A stretch of 18,668 bases of DNA from JASBSR01 sp963847575 (GTDB lineage Bacteria; Pseudomonadota; Gammaproteobacteria; SZUA-229). The notes below the pieces were generated by a model. The model was not told the DNA's origin and made no database searches. It saw only the letters and a list, made by a program, of their open reading frames with translations. The position numbers and the translations under genes are program-made. Every line of letters starts with the position of its first letter. Position 1 is the stretch's first letter. The stretch spans positions 1 to 18,668 of the forward strand of contig CAWKAL010000114.1 of NCBI GenBank assembly GCA_963847575.1, given 5' to 3'. Positions 7,717 to 15,325 of the stretch are shown here, piece after piece.

Positions 7717-8469
7717 ATGATTTTCAAACAACTCTACGAAGCAGACTCCTCCACCTATACTTATCTTGTCGCCTGCGAACAAACCCGCAAGGCGGTTTTG
7801 ATTGATCCCGTGATTGATACCGTCGAACGCGACCTGCAGTTACTCAAAGACCTTGACCTGGCGCTGTATGCCACGCTGGAAACCCATGTGCACGCCGACC
7901 ACCTCACCGGTGCGCTGCGACTGAAACAGCGCTCGGGATGTCATATCGCCTGCCCGAGGATGCTTGCACTGCCCTGTGCTGATATCGGTGTGCAGGAAGG
8001 TGAAAGCTTCGATGTGGGTACGCTGAGCTTGCATCCCCTGTTCACCCCGGGACATACCGACCACCATCACGCTTACCTGGTTGACACGCCGGTACAGAAA
8101 ATCCTGTTCACAGGCGACGCCTTGCTGATCGATGCCTGCGGTCGCACTGATTTTCAGTCGGGCGATGCCGGCGAGCTCTACAACAGTATCCACAACAGGT
8201 TTTTCTCTTTGCCTGATGAAACCCTGGTATACCCCGCACATGATTATGAAGGCCGTTTTGTATCGAGTATCGCGCAGGAAAAAAAACGCAACCCGCGATT
8301 GTCCGGCGGTAAATCAAGGAAGGATTTTGTAGAACTGATGGACGGCCTGGACCTGCCCTACCCGCGCAAGATTGATTTTGCCGTACCCGGCAATGAAGCC
8401 TGTGGTGAGTGCCCGGACAACATACCTGATGAATTCAGAGGGCCGTGCAAATCCAGTGACCAGGGCTAA
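7717..8469 (+). CDS. ETHE1-like persulfide dioxygenase (sulfur dioxygenase)
   Basis: 250 residues, the usual size of bacterial persulfide dioxygenases. The metallo-beta-lactamase fold shows THVHADHLTG (H57, H59, D61, H62), TPGHTDHH (H113), FTGDALLIDACGRTDFQ (D134) and VYPAHDYEG (H175). The CGRTDFQ and PAHDY motifs mark the ETHE1 subgroup, where iron is held by two His and one Asp (here H57, H113, D134) and glutathione persulfide is oxidised to sulfite. The protein has no signal peptide and is cytoplasmic. Its tail adds a CGEC motif (229-232) and a further Cys244. No strong ribosome site precedes the ATG. A strong terminator follows. A broken rhodanese lies about 1.1 kb upstream; PDO and rhodanese often cooperate, but these are not one operon. 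Confidence 0.92.
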   Translation: MIFKQLYEADSSTYTYLVACEQTRKAVLIDPVIDTVERDLQLLKDLDLALYATLETHVHADHLTGALRLKQRSGCHIACPRMLALPCADIGVQEGESFDVGTLSLHPLFTPGHTDHHHAYLVDTPVQKILFTGDALLIDACGRTDFQSGDAGELYNSIHNRFFSLPDETLVYPAHDYEGRFVSSIAQEKKRNPRLSGGKSRKDFVELMDGLDLPYPRKIDFAVPGNEACGECPDNIPDEFRGPCKSSDQG

Positions 8470-8480
8470 TCAGGATACAA

Positions 8481-8510
8481 AAAAAGGCAGCTCGATAGCT
8501 GCCTTTTTTA
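8481..8510. terminator. Strong bidirectional rho-independent terminator
   Basis: The stem is AAAAAGGCAGCT / AGCTGCCTTTTT with a CGAT loop (8493-8496), flanked by A and T tracts on both sides. It lies 11 bases after the persulfide dioxygenase stop and about 100 bases beyond the 3' end of the minus-strand cytochrome gene, so it can serve both. Confidence 0.88.
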
Positions 8511-8609
8511 TTCACCCTGTTTTCTAATTCTAATCACATCAGCTGCGAAATGATTAAATATAGTAGCATGGTCAATTATATTCAAAGCGCCATATTGCCG
8601 GCGCCCGGC

Positions 8610-9245
8610 TTACTTTACCTGTGAAACCATGTACTCGACAGTTGCCGCGATGTCATCGTCACTCAGGCTCATAAATCCACCTTTGGGTGGCATATAACCG
8701 GTATCACCCTTGAAGCCTTCAATCGCGTGTTTTGTCATCACCGCGTTACCCTGGGCAATACGTGCGCTCCAGGCGGCCTTGTCATCCAGCTTCGGCGAAC
8801 CAGCAACACCGGCACCATGACAGGCGACACAATGCTTTTTATATAAGGCCTCACCTTGCTTGTTAGCATCACCGGTAACAGCGGCAATTACTTCACCCGT
8901 CTTTGCTGCTGCTACGCTTGTCGCATCTTTCACTGCAACCACTGCAGCACTCGCGCCATCGGATGCAGCCTGGGTCATGTCTTTTCCGGCCGCCATGGCC
9001 TCTGTGGCACTTTCTTTCGCGCTATCCATGACATTATCACCGGCCTGCTTTACTGATTCCATTGCAGAGTCCATACCGTCTGCTGCTTTCTCGGCGACAT
9101 CTTTCGCCATGCTGGCTGTATCAGTGGCGAGTGAGTTTGCCTTGTCTAACAAACCCGGCTCCGCCTCACCCGTTGCATCATTGGAACTATCACAGGCAGT
9201 CAACAGCGCACCGCAACATAATAAAGCTAAAGTCGTATATTTCAT
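8610..9245 (-). CDS. Cytochrome c5-like lipoprotein with Ala-rich helical stalk
   Basis: 211 residues. The lipobox is LLTAC (Cys18), so the mature protein is lipid-anchored in the periplasm. Residues about 30-125 are very rich in Ala, Met, Lys, Asp and Glu (motifs such as AEKAADGMDSAMESVKQAGD) and should form an amphipathic helix or coiled coil resembling apolipoprotein repeats. The C-terminal domain (about 128-211) is a class I cytochrome: EALYKKHCVACHG with CVACH at 139-143, GSPKLDDKAAWSARIAQG, and MPPKGG with the Met185 sixth ligand, then LSDDDIAATVEYM. This matches cytochrome c5/c555. It probably passes electrons to or from membrane partners, with the stalk giving reach. The gene is divergent from the unrecognised plus-strand gene at 9601. 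No second gene follows in its direction. Confidence 0.9.
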   Translation of the reverse strand: MKYTTLALLCCGALLTACDSSNDATGEAEPGLLDKANSLATDTASMAKDVAEKAADGMDSAMESVKQAGDNVMDSAKESATEAMAAGKDMTQAASDGASAAVVAVKDATSVAAAKTGEVIAAVTGDANKQGEALYKKHCVACHGAGVAGSPKLDDKAAWSARIAQGNAVMTKHAIEGFKGDTGYMPPKGGFMSLSDDDIAATVEYMVSQVK

Positions 9246-9600
9246 TATTTATTCCCGCTGGTAATCAGAGTATTAAAATTGAACATGGAGGGCTCAGAAT
9301 GCCTCGCATCTGGAGCGATAACATTACTGGATTTCATCATGCATGTGCGATCAACAATGTTAAATACTGTTAACATTTCACTTGCCACACCGTGCACATG
9401 CGTATTGACCGGGCAGGCTGCGAAAAGTTCGGTGACATACACTAGCTGGCTGTAGTGATAATATGCCATAGCTGTCAGTGCCCCACCTGGATTCAGTATA
9501 CCTGCCAAACCGGGTCTGGATACCGGGATCACTGAGTCGTACAATGACCTCGTCAGTTATTGTTTTAATCAATACGTATTCCCGGAGCACCGTGCTTAAG
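9246..9600. other. Divergent intergenic region, cytochrome lipoprotein and unknown gene
   Basis: 355 bases separate the two divergent genes. It contains a perfect dyad at 9356-9377 (own entry). The plus-strand frame of the next gene stays open back to 9478, but that N-terminal text looks non-coding and I place the start at 9601. No other gene is visible. Confidence 0.5.
9356..9377. promoter_or_regulatory. Perfect 8-bp inverted repeat, possible operator
   Basis: AATGTTAA (9356-9363) and TTAACATT (9370-9377) are exact inverted repeats with a 6-base spacer. It lies about 110 bases before the cytochrome gene and 225 before the plus-strand gene, so it could control either. I know no regulator for it. 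Confidence 0.4.
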
Positions 9601-10500
9601 ATGAACCAGACCGTAGAAAATGGCACTCGCAAGAATATAAATGGTGTCTCAAGTGCCTATTACGATGGCTACTGGATAAAATGCTATGAGCCGCCCAAGG
9701 ACAGCCTGGTAGCAAAGAAGCGCCTGATCCAGTCCTTGACGCGTCGCCTGTTCAACCATATGGAACACGGCATCAATATTCCCGGGAAATACCTCAACGA
9801 GGTTCGCGCTGCTTACGATGCTGAAGATAACCCTAAAAAGAAACGCGTCAAAGGCGCGATGCTGGCCGGCGCCCTGTTCAACCGTGCCGCCGATATTTTC
9901 ACCCACCTTGTAGAACTTGAAGCCAGTGGCGTTGAAATAAAACCGGGCAATGACCTGATGCATACCTGTGGCTTATGTCTTCGCGAGGCGCTGGAATTTG
10001 GCAAGCTGGTCAAACATCGCAATGGTGATGAAGGCATCGACGAACTCTGGGGGGAACCCTTCAAGGCGTTCATTATGCCGATTGAAGACTTTTACGAAAG
10101 TCGCTACATGAAAATAGCCATGACCATGAAAAATATCGACCAGGCAGCCGACTACATGGCTCGCTGCACCAGGCAAGATCCACGCTATCCCGGGCTTGAT
10201 CTATTGATTCTGCGCTTTGCAGAAACAGCCCGGCGCAAGTGTCAAACCCTGCGCACAGACCATGATATCTACGATGTCTGGTCAGATTTCGTAGTGGCGG
10301 GTGAAGATGTGGTCGATTTTAAACCCGTGCACAGCGCCAGCCACGAAGGCGAAACAATGATGGACGTGCTGGATGTCAAACAAATGCTTAAAGCGGGTGT
10401 CAGGCTGATAGGATTTATTACCCGGGCGCGTACACCGATGCCTGTCAGTACTGAAAACTTTCTGAATGAATGCGAGCGCTACAAGTCACGCCGCAACTGA
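9601..10500 (+). CDS. Unrecognised helical protein, 299 residues
   Basis: I do not recognise this family. I place the start at ATG 9601 (MNQTVENGTRKNI...); the frame is open upstream to 9478, but the earlier part has the composition of non-coding DNA. No good ribosome site precedes either start. There is no signal peptide or membrane helix, so it is probably cytoplasmic. It is mostly helical and basic, with well-formed stretches such as YYDGYWIKCYEPP, LTRRLFNHMEHGINIPGKYL, KGAMLAGALFNRAADIFTHL, HTCGLCLREALEFGK, DELWGEPFKAFIMPIEDFYESRY and RAR near the end. The CGLC pair is a possible metal or redox site but has no partner Cys pair nearby. The regular codon use and dense, ordered amino-acid sequence indicate a real, conserved gene. 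Neighbours give no functional hint. Confidence 0.7.
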   Translation: MNQTVENGTRKNINGVSSAYYDGYWIKCYEPPKDSLVAKKRLIQSLTRRLFNHMEHGINIPGKYLNEVRAAYDAEDNPKKKRVKGAMLAGALFNRAADIFTHLVELEASGVEIKPGNDLMHTCGLCLREALEFGKLVKHRNGDEGIDELWGEPFKAFIMPIEDFYESRYMKIAMTMKNIDQAADYMARCTRQDPRYPGLDLLILRFAETARRKCQTLRTDHDIYDVWSDFVVAGEDVVDFKPVHSASHEGETMMDVLDVKQMLKAGVRLIGFITRARTPMPVSTENFLNECERYKSRRN

Positions 10501-10515
10501 ATTTAACGCTCCGCT

Positions 10516-10543
10516 ATCAGGCATTGTAATTTTCCGGCCTGAT
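10516..10543. terminator. Hairpin between convergent genes, terminator candidate
   Basis: ATCAGGC (10516-10522) and GCCTGAT (10537-10543) are exact inverted repeats with a 14-base loop. It sits in the 60-base gap between the unknown gene and the antiporter gene. No T-tract follows on either strand. Confidence 0.35.
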
Positions 10544-10560
10544 TAACTGCTGGCGCGATT

Positions 10561-12102
10561 TCACACCGGCGCATCCACCGCCTTCTCCAGTTTCTTTTCC
10601 AGCGACATTTTCGCCAGGCCAATACCGACGCCATCGTAATAGTTGTAAACCACGTTCGCACCGGCTTCGGTGAGCACCTGGACGTTTTCACTGAACAAGG
10701 CTGTGGCACTGATCATCCCGGTAAACCCTTTCTTGCGAATCTGACGAATGGCGATGAGCTTGGCTTCCATTTCGGGCATCGACAGGATGACCAGCTCTAC
10801 ACCGGACAAATCAAGATTGCTCCAGAAACCGGGGTCCTCGGCATCGGCATAGGTCACGCGCCTGCCTGCCTTGCGGTGCAGCTCCGCCTTGCCCGGGTCC
10901 GAATCGAGGCCGATAACACGATGCCCCTGGCTTTTGAGTTCATCGTAGGCACCGGTGCCCACCCGGCCCATGCCCATCACCACCACGCCCGAGTTGCCCA
11001 GTGACACGGGTTCATCGTCCGGGTGACGGCGTGAGGATTCGAAGCGACGCAGAAAATCCTCGAAGCGCTCGTAGATCTCATGCGCATGACGGTGAAACGG
11101 GGCCGACAATGCAAACGACATCGCCACCGTCACCGCCAGCAACACCAGCCATTGCTGGCTGAGCAGCCCCTGGTGAACGCCCAGGCTGGCAACGATCAGG
11201 CCAAACTCACTGTAACTGGCGAGCGACACCCCGGCGAGGAAGGCACTGCGCGCGCGCAAACGGAACAGTAACAGTACAAAGAAAAACAGCAGCGCCTTGA
11301 ACACCAGCGCGAGATTGATAACGATGGCCTGCTCCAGCATTTCCAGCGTGGGATGGCCGTACAGGCCGATCTGCAGAAAGAAACCCACCAGCAGCACTTC
11401 TTTCAGCCCCCATAAGGCATTACTCAGTTGCTTGGAACGCGCGTGGTCGGCAAGGATGACGCCCAGCAACAGCGCGCCGAGTTCCGAACTGAGCCCGAGA
11501 TATTCAAAACTGCTGCCGCCGACCACCAGCGCGACCATCAGGCCATAGAGCACGACCAGCTCGCCGTGTCCGGACAGATCGAGCAGTTTGTGTAACAGCG
11601 GCCGCAGCAGGAAAAATCCGAGCACCAGAAACGCCCACGGCGAAGGCGCTTCCCCACCGACAACACTGAGCAGGGCGACTGCGACCAGGTCCTGCACAAT
11701 CAGGATACCAATCGCCACGCGGCCATGAAACGCGCGCAACTCGCGCTTGCTTTCCAGCACCTTGGCGGCCACCACCGTGCTGGAAAATGACAGCGCCAGC
11801 GATACCAGCAGCACCGCATCAAGATCCAGGGTACTGAACTGCGACAACAGCAGCGCAAAAAAACCGACGCTGATCGCCATGTGCAGCAACGAACCGGCAA
11901 GCACCTCGGCACGTAACAGGCTTTTCAGTCGCAGCTTTAAACCGACGCTGAACAGCAGCAGCAACACCCCGGCATGCGCCACTTCCGCCAGCAGCGCGTT
12001 GGATTCATAACCATTGGCACTGAGGATAAAACCGGCCGCGAGATAACCCACCAGCGGCGGCAGGCCGACCAGGCGCACCAGCAGTCCGAGGCCGAAAGGC
12101 AA
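10561..12102 (-). CDS. CPA2 cation/proton antiporter with TrkA-N domain (Kef type)
   Basis: 513 codons from a TTG at 12102. The membrane part (to about 335) has LVGLPPLVGYLAAGF, LLLLFSVGLKLRL, LALSFSSTVVAAKVLESKRE, IGILIVQDLVAVALL (QD motif at 137-138), LSSELGALLLGVILAD and FLAGVSLASYSEFGLI, the CPA2 pattern. A RCK/TrkA-N Rossmann domain follows (VVVMGMGRVGTGAY, 373-386; then HRVIGLDSDP). Kef-type proteins exchange K+ or Na+ for protons in stress or pH control, gated by nucleotide or thiol ligands. The first helix is missing in this frame: an in-frame TAA sits just upstream. In another frame an ATG at 12130 reads MITAAIWLSFAF, exactly the missing helix, and joining needs one base removed near 12104-12110. 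So the gene seems frameshifted at its N-terminus, or the sequence has an error. It is a single gene, divergent from the M48-like gene. Confidence 0.88.
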   Translation of the reverse strand: MPFGLGLLVRLVGLPPLVGYLAAGFILSANGYESNALLAEVAHAGVLLLLFSVGLKLRLKSLLRAEVLAGSLLHMAISVGFFALLLSQFSTLDLDAVLLVSLALSFSSTVVAAKVLESKRELRAFHGRVAIGILIVQDLVAVALLSVVGGEAPSPWAFLVLGFFLLRPLLHKLLDLSGHGELVVLYGLMVALVVGGSSFEYLGLSSELGALLLGVILADHARSKQLSNALWGLKEVLLVGFFLQIGLYGHPTLEMLEQAIVINLALVFKALLFFFVLLLFRLRARSAFLAGVSLASYSEFGLIVASLGVHQGLLSQQWLVLLAVTVAMSFALSAPFHRHAHEIYERFEDFLRRFESSRRHPDDEPVSLGNSGVVVMGMGRVGTGAYDELKSQGHRVIGLDSDPGKAELHRKAGRRVTYADAEDPGFWSNLDLSGVELVILSMPEMEAKLIAIRQIRKKGFTGMISATALFSENVQVLTEAGANVVYNYYDGVGIGLAKMSLEKKLEKAVDAPV

Positions 12103-12130
12103 AGCTTAGCCAGATAGCGGCGGTAATCAT

Positions 12131-12454
12131 AAATAGAAGGGCCCCTGTGGTTTATTCTGCGGCCTATTCTAACGGGATAAACCTGCACCGAGGAGGTGAT
12201 TGCAACAATTTCACTGCTAGTGTTACCTGGAATAAATATGCATAACACATGGTAGTAAATTCGGCGCTTTACCTGTTCGGTATGCACACAACCTGGCCCC
12301 GACCTGGCATTTTTTATAGGCCAGTACGCATGCCCTGTGACTTTCATCGGATGCCTGACCCGATTTATTGACAGTCACCTATACTAGGAAAATCTGGAAA
12401 TAACGATCTCAGCAGGCATCCATACATCAATCAACTGCTGTACGAGGCGCATCT
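12131..12454. other. Divergent intergenic region, antiporter and M48-like gene
   Basis: 324 bases, AT-richer than the genes. TTGACA at 12368-12373 and TATACT at 12380-12385 are present, but only 6 bases apart, so they do not form one promoter. I see no gene or strong dyad. Confidence 0.4.
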
Positions 12455-13609
12455 ATGGACACCACTGCACCAGAACATTCCCAACGCATCACACTATATA
12501 AATATATCAATGAGTTAGCCAATAAATGGCCTCACACTTATCTTGCCCTGACCTGTTTATTTGCGCTGACTGGGTACATATTTGTACTGCTATTGCCGAT
12601 GCTGGCAATCGTTGCAGGTATCAATATTTATGAAATCCTGCTGGCTGACAACCCGGTAGACTGGCAAGGCGTGTCAATCTGGTTTGCGGTTCTTATTATC
12701 TCCAGCATGCTTTGCTACCGAAACATTCAGCTCAAACCAGCACCGCCAACAGGCTTAATATTAAGCGAGAAAATCGCGCCTGAAATATTCATACTGCTGA
12801 AGCAGCTTCACACACATTTCAAACGACCCAGTATACAGCGTATTATTATCACGGCTGATTATGAACTGGACGTTATTAAAGTACCCAAATGGGCCCTGCC
12901 GGTCTGGTCGATGAATACCCTGGTTATCGGACTGCCGGTACTGCTTTGCCATTCACCAAAGCAGTTTGAATGCATGGTGGCGCGCCGTCTCGGGCAGTTT
13001 TCCAAACAAAATAATCCGCTGCTAAACTGGCTGTATCAGCTACGCGCTATCTGGCCACAATACAGTCTTGCCTATGGCAAACAGAAATACCCGGATAGCA
13101 AACTTCTAAAATGGTTTTATGCAGCTTACTCATATTTATATTTGGCTGTTTCTGTCTTTGCCGCCAGAAAAGACGAGCTGAATGCCGATAGTTATGCAAC
13201 AGAGGCATACAACGACGCCGACGTGCGCGAGATGATAACTGCAAATGCAGTTTACCAGTGGCACCTGCACAGGAGCTTCTGGCCAGCAGTGAATAAAATT
13301 GCATCAGTGAAAACCAGGACGCCGTTGTCGCCCTATCAAAAGATCGCTTCTAACATACATGCAAACTTAAAAGGCGACAAACTTGCAACTGTGTTAGATG
13401 AAGTATTCAATGCTACGCCTCACGCCACCTGCCCTGTTCCATCACTCCGCAGTCGACTCGAAAATATTGGCCATGATACGCCGGCTATGTCGGTAGATTC
13501 CGGCACTGTTGCAGCAACGCATTACCTGGGTGCCTCACTTAAAGGTGTGATTGATCTTTTCGACAAGCTCTGGCTGAAACATCACATAGAGAATCAAAAA
13601 TCAGCATAA
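12455..13609 (+). CDS. M48-like membrane protein lacking the zinc motif (pseudopeptidase)
   Basis: 384 residues. Two membrane helices lie near 28-60 and 72-88, then a soluble domain. Residues 158-186 read IGLPVLLCHSPKQFECMVARRLGQFSKQNN, which aligns with the M48 (HtpX/STE24) text GLPLLLALSPEQ...LAHELGHxxxxHN. But HExxH is replaced by RRLGQ (177-181): both zinc His and the catalytic Glu are gone. The downstream third-ligand region is kept as DELNADSYATEAY (E241, A244-D245), as in EYEAD of M48. The following Trp/Tyr-rich region and C-terminal PSLRSRLENIG also fit this membrane peptidase type. It should be catalytically dead, perhaps with a binding or regulatory role. No frameshift or stop interrupts it, so it is maintained. 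A single gene; no clear ribosome site precedes the ATG. Confidence 0.75.
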   Translation: MDTTAPEHSQRITLYKYINELANKWPHTYLALTCLFALTGYIFVLLLPMLAIVAGINIYEILLADNPVDWQGVSIWFAVLIISSMLCYRNIQLKPAPPTGLILSEKIAPEIFILLKQLHTHFKRPSIQRIIITADYELDVIKVPKWALPVWSMNTLVIGLPVLLCHSPKQFECMVARRLGQFSKQNNPLLNWLYQLRAIWPQYSLAYGKQKYPDSKLLKWFYAAYSYLYLAVSVFAARKDELNADSYATEAYNDADVREMITANAVYQWHLHRSFWPAVNKIASVKTRTPLSPYQKIASNIHANLKGDKLATVLDEVFNATPHATCPVPSLRSRLENIGHDTPAMSVDSGTVAATHYLGASLKGVIDLFDKLWLKHHIENQKSA

Positions 13610-13613
13610 GATC

Positions 13614-13633
13614 TCAGGGCTGACACGCCCTGA
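13614..13633. terminator. Hairpin after M48-like gene
   Basis: TCAGGGC (13614-13620) and GCCCTGA (13627-13633) form a perfect 7-bp GC-rich stem with a 6-base loop, five bases after the stop at 13609 and in the gap before the convergent gdhA end. No T-tract follows, so efficiency is uncertain. Confidence 0.45.
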
Positions 13634-13714
13634 TAAGCCTTGCATCTGCCCGCTGCTTATAACAACAGCAGACCCTGATTATTCTCATTGCATCAAGCTG
13701 ACAGCCACCTGGCG

Positions 13715-15037
13715 TCAAGGCCAGATCCCGCGCATCAAGGTTGCATTGGCGACGCGCTGAATCGCCATTAACAAAGCCACGGTTCTAAAATCGGGAGATT
13801 CGCGCTGTTCACCAGTACCTGTATCCATGGCCTTTTCTTCTCCCACCACGAATGCCTGCCAGCGTTTGAACACTGCATCCATACAACCAAACATTTTTTT
13901 CCTGAGCCTGGTATTTACTTCCTCAATATCCCATTGCTCGTTGGCCTGGTTCTGTACCCACTCGTAATAACTCACCGTCACACCGCCGGCATTGGCAATA
14001 ATGTCGGGAATGACGTAAATACCTTTTTGTCGCAGAATTTCATCTGCCTGGGGTGTGGTCGGATTATTCGCCGCTTCCACGATCAGCCTGGCCTTAACAT
14101 TGCCGGCATTGTCTGCATGGACCTGGTTACTGATGGCAGCGGGAACCAGGATGTCACAGTCTATTTCGATCAGTTCTTCGTTCGTGACCGAAAGCGTGCC
14201 CGGCATGCCTAGCAGGGAACCGTGTTCGCGCTTGAATGCGGTCACTGCGTCGAGGTTAAGCCCTGCCTCTGCATATATGCCACCGCTGCTGTCGCTTAAG
14301 CCGACGATTTTTGCACCCTGCCTGGCAAACAAATCTGCGGCCACGCTGCCGACATTACCAAAGCCCTGGATAACCACGCGTGCACCGGCTAATTCGGGCA
14401 GTTCAGGGATCAGGCTTTTTGAAAGAAAACGCTCGGTGACATAGACACAGCCTTGCCCGGTCGCTTCTATGCGCCCGTATGAGCCACCGAGGTCGATGGG
14501 CTTGCCGGTGACCACGGGGCGATTGTTTTCGCCGGGATTCAACACGTCGTAGGTGTCATATATCCACGCCATGGTTTGCTCATCGGTATACATGTCGGGC
14601 GCCGGGATATCGATATGCGGCCCGATGACGTCGAAAATCTCCGAGGTAAAACGTCGCGTGATACGCCTGAGCTCATTGACAGTGAGTTCCTTCGGGTTGC
14701 ATATCACACCGCCCTTGGCGCCGCCGAAAGGCAGGTTGACCAGCGCACATTTCCAGGTCATTAACTTGGCGAGTGAAACCACTTCCTGTTCTGTGACGTC
14801 AGGGTGATATCGAATACCGCCCTTGCCCGGACCAAAAACACCGTTGTGGACAACACGGTAACCACTGAACGATTTCACCGAGCCATCATCTAGCTCAATC
14901 GGAAAATTCACTGCGTAGATACGTTTTGGCAGTTTCAAAAAGTCGACCAGGCCCTTTTGCAGGTGATCTATATACAGGCTGGCTTTCTCAAATTGCTGTT
15001 CACTGATGACGATAGGATCGAGTATCTCGTTGCTCAT
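13715..15037 (-). CDS. gdhA: Glutamate dehydrogenase (Glu/Leu/Phe/Val family)
   Basis: 440 residues, typical of the hexameric bacterial enzyme. The N-terminal dimerisation domain has SGYRVVHNGVFGPGKGGIRYHPDV (58-81), KCALVNLPFGGAKGGV (96-111; catalytic Lys108), and PAPDM (146-149; conserved Asp148). The C-terminal Rossmann domain has VVIQGFGNVGSVAADL (221-236), and later CDILVPAAISNQVHADNAG, VEAANNPTTPQADE and NAGGVTVSYYEWVQN. It interconverts glutamate with 2-oxoglutarate and ammonia. GFGNVG followed by an Asp after the second beta strand (LSDSSGG) leaves coenzyme preference open. Near the C-terminus a Gly/Glu-rich insertion (EEKAMDTGTGEQRE) precedes the final helix. The gene is divergent from pyk across a 288-base gap, so the two may be co-regulated. 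Confidence 0.95.
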   Translation of the reverse strand: MSNEILDPIVISEQQFEKASLYIDHLQKGLVDFLKLPKRIYAVNFPIELDDGSVKSFSGYRVVHNGVFGPGKGGIRYHPDVTEQEVVSLAKLMTWKCALVNLPFGGAKGGVICNPKELTVNELRRITRRFTSEIFDVIGPHIDIPAPDMYTDEQTMAWIYDTYDVLNPGENNRPVVTGKPIDLGGSYGRIEATGQGCVYVTERFLSKSLIPELPELAGARVVIQGFGNVGSVAADLFARQGAKIVGLSDSSGGIYAEAGLNLDAVTAFKREHGSLLGMPGTLSVTNEELIEIDCDILVPAAISNQVHADNAGNVKARLIVEAANNPTTPQADEILRQKGIYVIPDIIANAGGVTVSYYEWVQNQANEQWDIEEVNTRLRKKMFGCMDAVFKRWQAFVVGEEKAMDTGTGEQRESPDFRTVALLMAIQRVANATLMRGIWP

Positions 15038-15188
15038 TTTTTTCGCTCTGCTGGTTCGGCCTGGATCTGGATATGTCGACAGCGGCCCCGATGGCAGCCA
15101 CCTGTACCGGGGAACTCTACCTCGTTTGGCCCTGCCCTGTATTAACCGGGATCAAGCTGTCGATTTCTTATACAACAGCGTCTGTGCC

Positions 15189-15211
15189 GGCCAGCTTTGA
15201 AACTGCTGGCC
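15189..15211. promoter_or_regulatory. Perfect inverted repeat in gdhA/pyk divergent region
   Basis: GGCCAGC (15189-15195) and GCTGGCC (15205-15211) are exact inverted repeats with a 9-base spacer. It lies about 115 bases before pyk and 150 before gdhA, just upstream of the suggested pyk promoter. It may be an operator shared by both genes. Confidence 0.4.
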
Positions 15212-15228
15212 CACGCTATAGGCCCCGG

Positions 15229-15258
15229 TTGATCTAAGTACAGGTAATGCCATATATA
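15229..15258 (+). promoter_or_regulatory. pyk: Suggested sigma-70 promoter for pyk
   Basis: TTGATC (15229-15234) and TATATA (15253-15258) with 18-base spacing give 4 of 6 matches to each consensus box. They place transcription about 60 bases before the pyk ATG. Untested. Confidence 0.35.
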
Positions 15259-15325
15259 AAGCGGTAAGATGCGGCCTATGTCTGACTGAAAAACCATGCC
15301 ACCCAATAACGGTATCTGAAAACCA

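Noticed and set aside
12368..12385. TTGACA and TATACT before the M48-like gene
   Set aside because: They are only 6 bases apart, so they cannot be one sigma-70 promoter.
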